Origin: JAYSYM01 sp964543475 | GTDB taxonomy: Bacteria > Bdellovibrionota > Bdellovibrionia > Bdellovibrionales > JAMPXM01 | Assembly (NCBI GenBank): GCA_964543475.1 | Contig: CAZIYJ010000001.1 | Coordinates: 310,001 to 374,000, forward strand | Length of the DNA: 64,000 bases | Direction of reading: 5' to 3' | Shown: positions 60,602-64,000 of the stretch, one piece after another | How the letters are laid out: every line of letters starts with the position of its first letter | Numbering within the stretch: the stretch's first letter is position 1 | Position numbers and translations under genes: made by a program | The notes under the pieces: generated by a model | Database searches by the model: none | The model's input: the letters and a program-made list of their open reading frames with translations, nothing else | Told to the model about the DNA's origin: nothing

Positions 60602-61036
60602 ATGTCGCATATTCCTGACGAAAATCAGCAATTTAGTACGATCGACGCGATTTTCGTGGTGGCTCTCCTAGTCGTTGTGACAGTTGTTTCCAGCACCATC
60701 CTTAGCCAGGTGTTTGCCGACCACAAGCGGGTTCAAGCAAAGATGAAAGCTGAGGCGCTGGCCTTCCGCTTAGCTTCTCGACCAGATGCAACAAACGTAA
60801 TTGAAAACATCCCAGAAGGCCGCAGACCGGCCTCTGCTAAGCCTGAGACTAAGAGTGGCGAGATCGGCTTAGACCCTTGGGGACATGCTTATCGCTACAA
60901 CGTCGTTCGCGAAGAAACCGGCAAAGTAGTGGAAGTCGCAGTCTGGTCAGGCGGTCCCAATGGAACGTCGGCACTAGATGTTGGCGAATTAGATCGAGAC
61001 GATATTCGCTTTGTTTATCGCACCGATAAACAGTAG
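60602..61036 (+). CDS. Pseudopilin-like membrane protein
   Basis: About 144 residues: a short N-terminus, a membrane helix (IDAIFVVALLVVVTVVSSTI, residues 14-33), a charged helix and a C-terminal GLDPWGHAYRYNVV, which is close to the DPWGxPYxY of GspG-type major pseudopilins. The prepilin peptidase Gly-Phe site is not seen, so it may be a degenerate or differently processed pseudopilin. The start at 60602 has GAGGA nine bases upstream, whereas the ATG at 60584 does not. Confidence 0.6.
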   Translation: MSHIPDENQQFSTIDAIFVVALLVVVTVVSSTILSQVFADHKRVQAKMKAEALAFRLASRPDATNVIENIPEGRRPASAKPETKSGEIGLDPWGHAYRYNVVREETGKVVEVAVWSGGPNGTSALDVGELDRDDIRFVYRTDKQ

Positions 61037-61174
61037 TCGCACCCTCACAATTCTCCCGAAAACGAATGGTCTAGCTTTAGGCTAGTTCCCTCTAAAAACG
61101 AACCATTCCGAGAACTCCTCCATCAAGACCCTCTAAAAAATTACCGATCTGAATGAGACGGAAAAGAGGGGTTT

Positions 61175-63022
61175 ATGCCCAAAGGTTTCATACTGATTTT
61201 GGTTGCTAGCTTGCTCACTACAGCGTGCTCAACGACTTCAACGAAGCATGCAAGTGCGCAGTACTACCGCGAATCCTCGATGGACATCGTGAATCGTGCG
61301 CCAGCGAGCATGTCTGTCCCGCAAGAAGATGCGGCTCAACCAACGATTGATGGAACTCATGTTCGCACCCAAGCGGACTATCACTTCACTCTCGCTGACA
61401 CTTACGCTCTTGAGGGTAACTCTCAGCGCGCAATCGAAGAATACAAACTCACTCTCGTTTACGATCCAAAATCAGCGATTGTTCGTCTTCGCTTAGCAGC
61501 GGAGTACGTAAAGCAAAGTTTAGTGAGTGAAGCGATCGAACAATGTAAGCTAGCTATCGAAGCTGATTCTAAAAATTTAGATGCTCGTCTTCTTCTAGGC
61601 GGTTTGTATTCGGCACTACGCATGTATGACGACGCGACAGTTCAATATAAGCAAGTGATGAAAATTGAGCCTGACAACACAGAAGCACCAATGTTCATTG
61701 GCGCTTTACTTGCTGAGCAAAAAAAGTTTTCTGAAGCACTTACCCATTTTCAGTCGATTTCGAATAACCCAAAGAATAAAAGTCCGCACTTAGCTCCTTA
61801 CTATATTGGTCGAATTTTAGTTGAAGAGAAGAAGCCAGGCTTTTTTCAAAAGGCAGAACTTGCGTTTCAAAAGTCTTTGATCTTAAAGCCACCATTTACT
61901 GATGCTGTTATCGCCATTGGTCAGCTTTACGAAGATCACAAGAAAGTTGATCAAGCTATTGAGGTTTACGAAGCTTACCAAGAGCAATGGGGTCCTGAAA
62001 TGTCAGTGGCCGAAGCTCTAAGCAAAATTTATGTTGGCCGCGAACAATACGAACAAGCGTATCGTCAATTTGAAATTATCGAAGCAACTGATCCAGAAGA
62101 TTTGAATGTAAAAATCAAGATGGCTTATATCTTGATTGAGAAAAAATCTTTCACAGAAGCGATCTTAAAGCTTGAAGACATTCTGAGCAAAGCTCCGTAC
62201 TCAGATAAAGTGCGATTTTATTTAGGCGCTGTGTACGAAGAGGTAAAAGACTTTAAGAGTGCCATCTCTCACTTCAGTAAAATTACAGCTTCAAGCTCTT
62301 ACTACACAGAATCAATTGTTCACACGGCGTATCTATATAAGCTTTTAGATAAGTCTGACAAAGCAGTGGAGACTGTAAAGAGTGGAATCGCTGCGTTGCC
62401 TGAGCATGCTCAGTTCTACGCGCTTTATGCATCATTCCTTGATGACCAAAAGAAGTTTGATGAGGCCCATGAGCTATTAACTGATGCAGTTAAGAAGTTT
62501 CCGCAGCACGCACAGCTTCGTTTTTATTTAGGTTCTGTGCAAGATCGCTTAGGTCGCACTCAACAATCAATCGAAAGCATGAAACAAGTGCTATCGTTGG
62601 ATAACGAGCACGTACAGGCGCTCAACTTCCTTGCCTACACATATGCTGAGCACGGTGGCGATTTAGAATCGGCAGAAGATATGGTACGTAAAGCAATATC
62701 TCTTCAACCGAACGACGCCTATATCATGGACACGTTGGGCTGGGTGCTGTTTAAACGTGGCAAAAATACTGATGCAGTTAAAATTCTTGAGGCTGCCTAT
62801 CGTTTACAGCCGACAGAAGCTGTGATTGCAGAGCACTTAGGAGATGCGTACTATAAATCGCAGATGCCTGAGAAAGCGAAGAAGATGTATCTTCGTGCAA
62901 TCGAAACCGAAAGCAACAAAGACAATGCTAAAAAGATTCGCTCTAAAATCGTTTCAGTTGATAAGCAAATCCAAAAAGTCGGACAAGCTGCAGGTCGTAT
63001 GCCGGCTTCTAACGACGACTAG
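61175..63022 (+). CDS. TPR-repeat lipoprotein
   Basis: A 615-residue lipoprotein (lipobox TTAC near 15-18) composed of about 12-14 tetratricopeptide repeats from residue 65 to the end, for example AIEEYKLTLVYDPKSAIVRL, AIEVYEAYQEQWGPEMSVAE and DAYIMDTLGWVLFKRGKNTD. Such proteins are scaffolds for envelope complexes such as pili, secretion or outer-membrane assembly. Its 3' end overlaps the next lipoprotein gene by about 98 bp. The ribosome binding site AGAGGGG precedes the ATG. Confidence 0.88.
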   Translation: MPKGFILILVASLLTTACSTTSTKHASAQYYRESSMDIVNRAPASMSVPQEDAAQPTIDGTHVRTQADYHFTLADTYALEGNSQRAIEEYKLTLVYDPKSAIVRLRLAAEYVKQSLVSEAIEQCKLAIEADSKNLDARLLLGGLYSALRMYDDATVQYKQVMKIEPDNTEAPMFIGALLAEQKKFSEALTHFQSISNNPKNKSPHLAPYYIGRILVEEKKPGFFQKAELAFQKSLILKPPFTDAVIAIGQLYEDHKKVDQAIEVYEAYQEQWGPEMSVAEALSKIYVGREQYEQAYRQFEIIEATDPEDLNVKIKMAYILIEKKSFTEAILKLEDILSKAPYSDKVRFYLGAVYEEVKDFKSAISHFSKITASSSYYTESIVHTAYLYKLLDKSDKAVETVKSGIAALPEHAQFYALYASFLDDQKKFDEAHELLTDAVKKFPQHAQLRFYLGSVQDRLGRTQQSIESMKQVLSLDNEHVQALNFLAYTYAEHGGDLESAEDMVRKAISLQPNDAYIMDTLGWVLFKRGKNTDAVKILEAAYRLQPTEAVIAEHLGDAYYKSQMPEKAKKMYLRAIETESNKDNAKKIRSKIVSVDKQIQKVGQAAGRMPASNDD

Positions 63023-63611
63023 TTTTCTTCTTGGCCTCAGTTCTTGCGCCACTGCTCCGAAACCAATTGCTGAACGCGGCAAACGAGAAGGACAGTGGCA
63101 TGGCAGCTTCGCAATTAAAGATAAGCAAAATAATAAGTCGAATAATTTGGTGATGGACGCTCTTGCAAAAGAGCCTCATCAGCTTCGTTTAGAAATTACG
63201 ACACAGTTGGGAATTCCGATTGCAAGTATCGTGATTGATAACAATCGCATGCAGGCGCTTCTCCCTCAGCAAAAACGATTTATCGATGCTCCCGCAACAG
63301 CTCAGGCCATGGGAAGAATTGCTCGTCTGCCGATTGAGCCTGCAATTTTAATGGATCTGCTTTTTGATAATGGCTTAAATGAGCGAAAAGGTTGGTCATG
63401 CGACGACAATTCTGAACAACGTTGCACACATGCTGCGACATCAGCGTCGGTCGTGTGGCGCAAACGCGAGGGGAGTCCTCGGCAGTTTGTTTTAGATTCG
63501 CCGCGAGCTGAGGGTAATTTTTCTATTCGAGAGATTACGACGAAGGTCGAGTTTACCGAAGCCACTTTCAAACTAGTGCCTCCGACTAACTACAAGGTAG
63601 AAAATCTCTAG
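62925..63611 (+). CDS. LolB-like lipoprotein
   Basis: About 228 residues. A lipobox LSSC is preceded by LLTTTSFLLGL, and the rest resembles LolB/LppX-type incomplete barrels: GQWHGSFAIKDKQNNKSNNL, LRLEITTQLGIPIASIVIDN, ALLPQQKRFIDAPATAQAMG. LolB receives lipoproteins at the outer membrane. The first in-frame ATG before the signal is at 62925, which gives a long n-region, and the true start may be a rare codon nearer the hydrophobic stretch. It overlaps the TPR gene by about 98 bp, suggesting coupling. Confidence 0.6.
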   Translation: MLKRFALKSFQLISKSKKSDKLQVVCRLLTTTSFLLGLSSCATAPKPIAERGKREGQWHGSFAIKDKQNNKSNNLVMDALAKEPHQLRLEITTQLGIPIASIVIDNNRMQALLPQQKRFIDAPATAQAMGRIARLPIEPAILMDLLFDNGLNERKGWSCDDNSEQRCTHAATSASVVWRKREGSPRQFVLDSPRAEGNFSIREITTKVEFTEATFKLVPPTNYKVENL

Positions 63612-63772
63612 ATCGCTTCTACGTCTCGGTGGCCCCCTTAGGTGAGCTATAACAGAAGCTTTTGGTTTCTGTCTCAATTCCCTATCGATGTGGCACAGAA
63701 AAGATTCCCAACAAAATTTTTAACCGTAAACCCCGACTTAGGTTTATCATTCTAGTAGGTGGACAGGTTTTC

Positions 63773-63789
63773 CGTCTCAGGACGAGACG
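63773..63789. promoter_or_regulatory. CGTCTC-N5-GAGACG inverted repeat before prkA
   Basis: CGTCTCAGGACGAGACG is a variant of the TCTCA-N3-TGAGA motif seen at 12790, 20158 and 30550. It lies 25-41 bp before the prkA start codon, closer than the others, so it could act as an operator or a leader hairpin. Confidence 0.4.
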
Positions 63790-63814
63790 TCAGCTGCATT
63801 TACAAGGAGAGCGA

Positions 63815-64000
63815 ATGGCGAACTCTAATTTAAATCTCACTCAGATGCTTTCGGAATGGCAGGGTAATAAGAAATTCCGTGACCTCACATGGTCAGGCTC
63901 TTTCCAAGATTATTTGAACCTCGTTAAAGAAAATCCGAAGGTCACTCGCAATGCGTTTCAGCGCATGTACGAAATGATTCTTGAGAGAGGGACTGAAGAA
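63815..64000 (+). CDS. prkA: PrkA-family serine protein kinase, 5' end (partial)
   Basis: The first 62 residues are present. WSGSFQDYLNLVKENPKVTR and NAFQRMYEMILERGTEE match the conserved N-terminal segment of PrkA proteins, AAA+ ATPases and proteases with a C-terminal kinase-like domain linked to stress and motility control. The ribosome binding site AAGGAGA is 6 bp before the ATG. The gene runs off the window. Confidence 0.8.
   Translation, partial: MANSNLNLTQMLSEWQGNKKFRDLTWSGSFQDYLNLVKENPKVTRNAFQRMYEMILERGTEE

Noticed and set aside
60397..60618. 73-residue frame upstream of the pseudopilin-like gene
   Set aside because: No ribosome binding site or domain, and it overlaps the start of the better-supported gene.

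Overview
The window looks like a chromosomal segment of a Gram-negative bacterium with a double-membrane envelope, most likely from the Bdellovibrionota (Bdellovibrio-like predators or their relatives). This assignment is inference. It rests on gene content: many signal-peptide or lipoprotein genes of unknown function, a TadE/G-like protein with glycine-rich secreted partners, HNH nucleases of a type I associate with this group, peptidoglycan salvage genes, LpoB, MreB, PrkA, and frequent TTG/GTG starts with short 4-20 bp gene overlaps. No rRNA, tRNA, CRISPR array, insertion sequence or prophage was recognised.

Region by region. 1-2.6 kb: the 3' end of a Cys-containing gene, an outer-membrane-type protein, a 42-aa very basic protein followed by a clear terminator, a secreted HExxH protease candidate and a small lipoprotein. 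2.6-9.5 kb (minus strand): a tightly packed run of a secreted protein, two DppB/DppC-type permeases, NagZ, a BtuB-like TonB-dependent receptor and TonB. 9.6-15 kb: a TadE/G-like protein, a secreted protein with a paralogue at 32 kb, and two glycine-rich secreted proteins that share a C-terminal tail. 15-17 kb: MurU-like and AmgK-like genes, overlapping by 4 bp, with a large hairpin abutting the amgK start. 17-20 kb: an AAA+-like protein that has lost its ATPase motifs and a complete sigma-54 enhancer-binding protein. 20-29 kb: an unknown secreted protein, an MsbA-type ABC exporter, UvrA and PBP1A. 29-33.3 kb: a coiled-coil secreted protein, an HNH endonuclease, and a cluster of five short GC-rich palindromes in otherwise AT-rich sequence. 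34-40 kb: xseA-xseB-ispA-tlyA, a patatin-like lipoprotein without its nucleophile, and PepP. 40-43 kb: two paralogous HExxH proteins flanking a small secreted protein. 43-52 kb: GlpD, a GNAT protein, a HAD phosphatase, an SCP2-like protein, MreB, a sigma-region-4-like/anti-sigma-like pair and a histidine kinase. 52-56 kb: a metallophosphoesterase, a toxin-antitoxin-like wHTH-MNT/HEPN pair with two phased operators, and a JAB-only RadC-like protein. 56-64 kb: LpoB and its COG3014-type partner, an exported HAD-IIIA phosphatase, PhaR, a pseudopilin-like protein, a TPR lipoprotein, a LolB-like lipoprotein and the start of PrkA.

Themes. Several genes point to peptidoglycan synthesis and salvage: NagZ, peptide permeases, AmgK/MurU, PBP1A, LpoB and MreB. 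This would suit an organism that consumes prey cell wall. A repeated inverted motif, TCTCA-N3-TGAGA, precedes the sigma-54 activator gene and two secreted-protein genes, and a close relative precedes prkA. It may mark a small regulon. The most novel-looking items are that motif, the shared tail of the two glycine-rich proteins, the palindrome/HNH cluster, and the hairpin at the amgK start.
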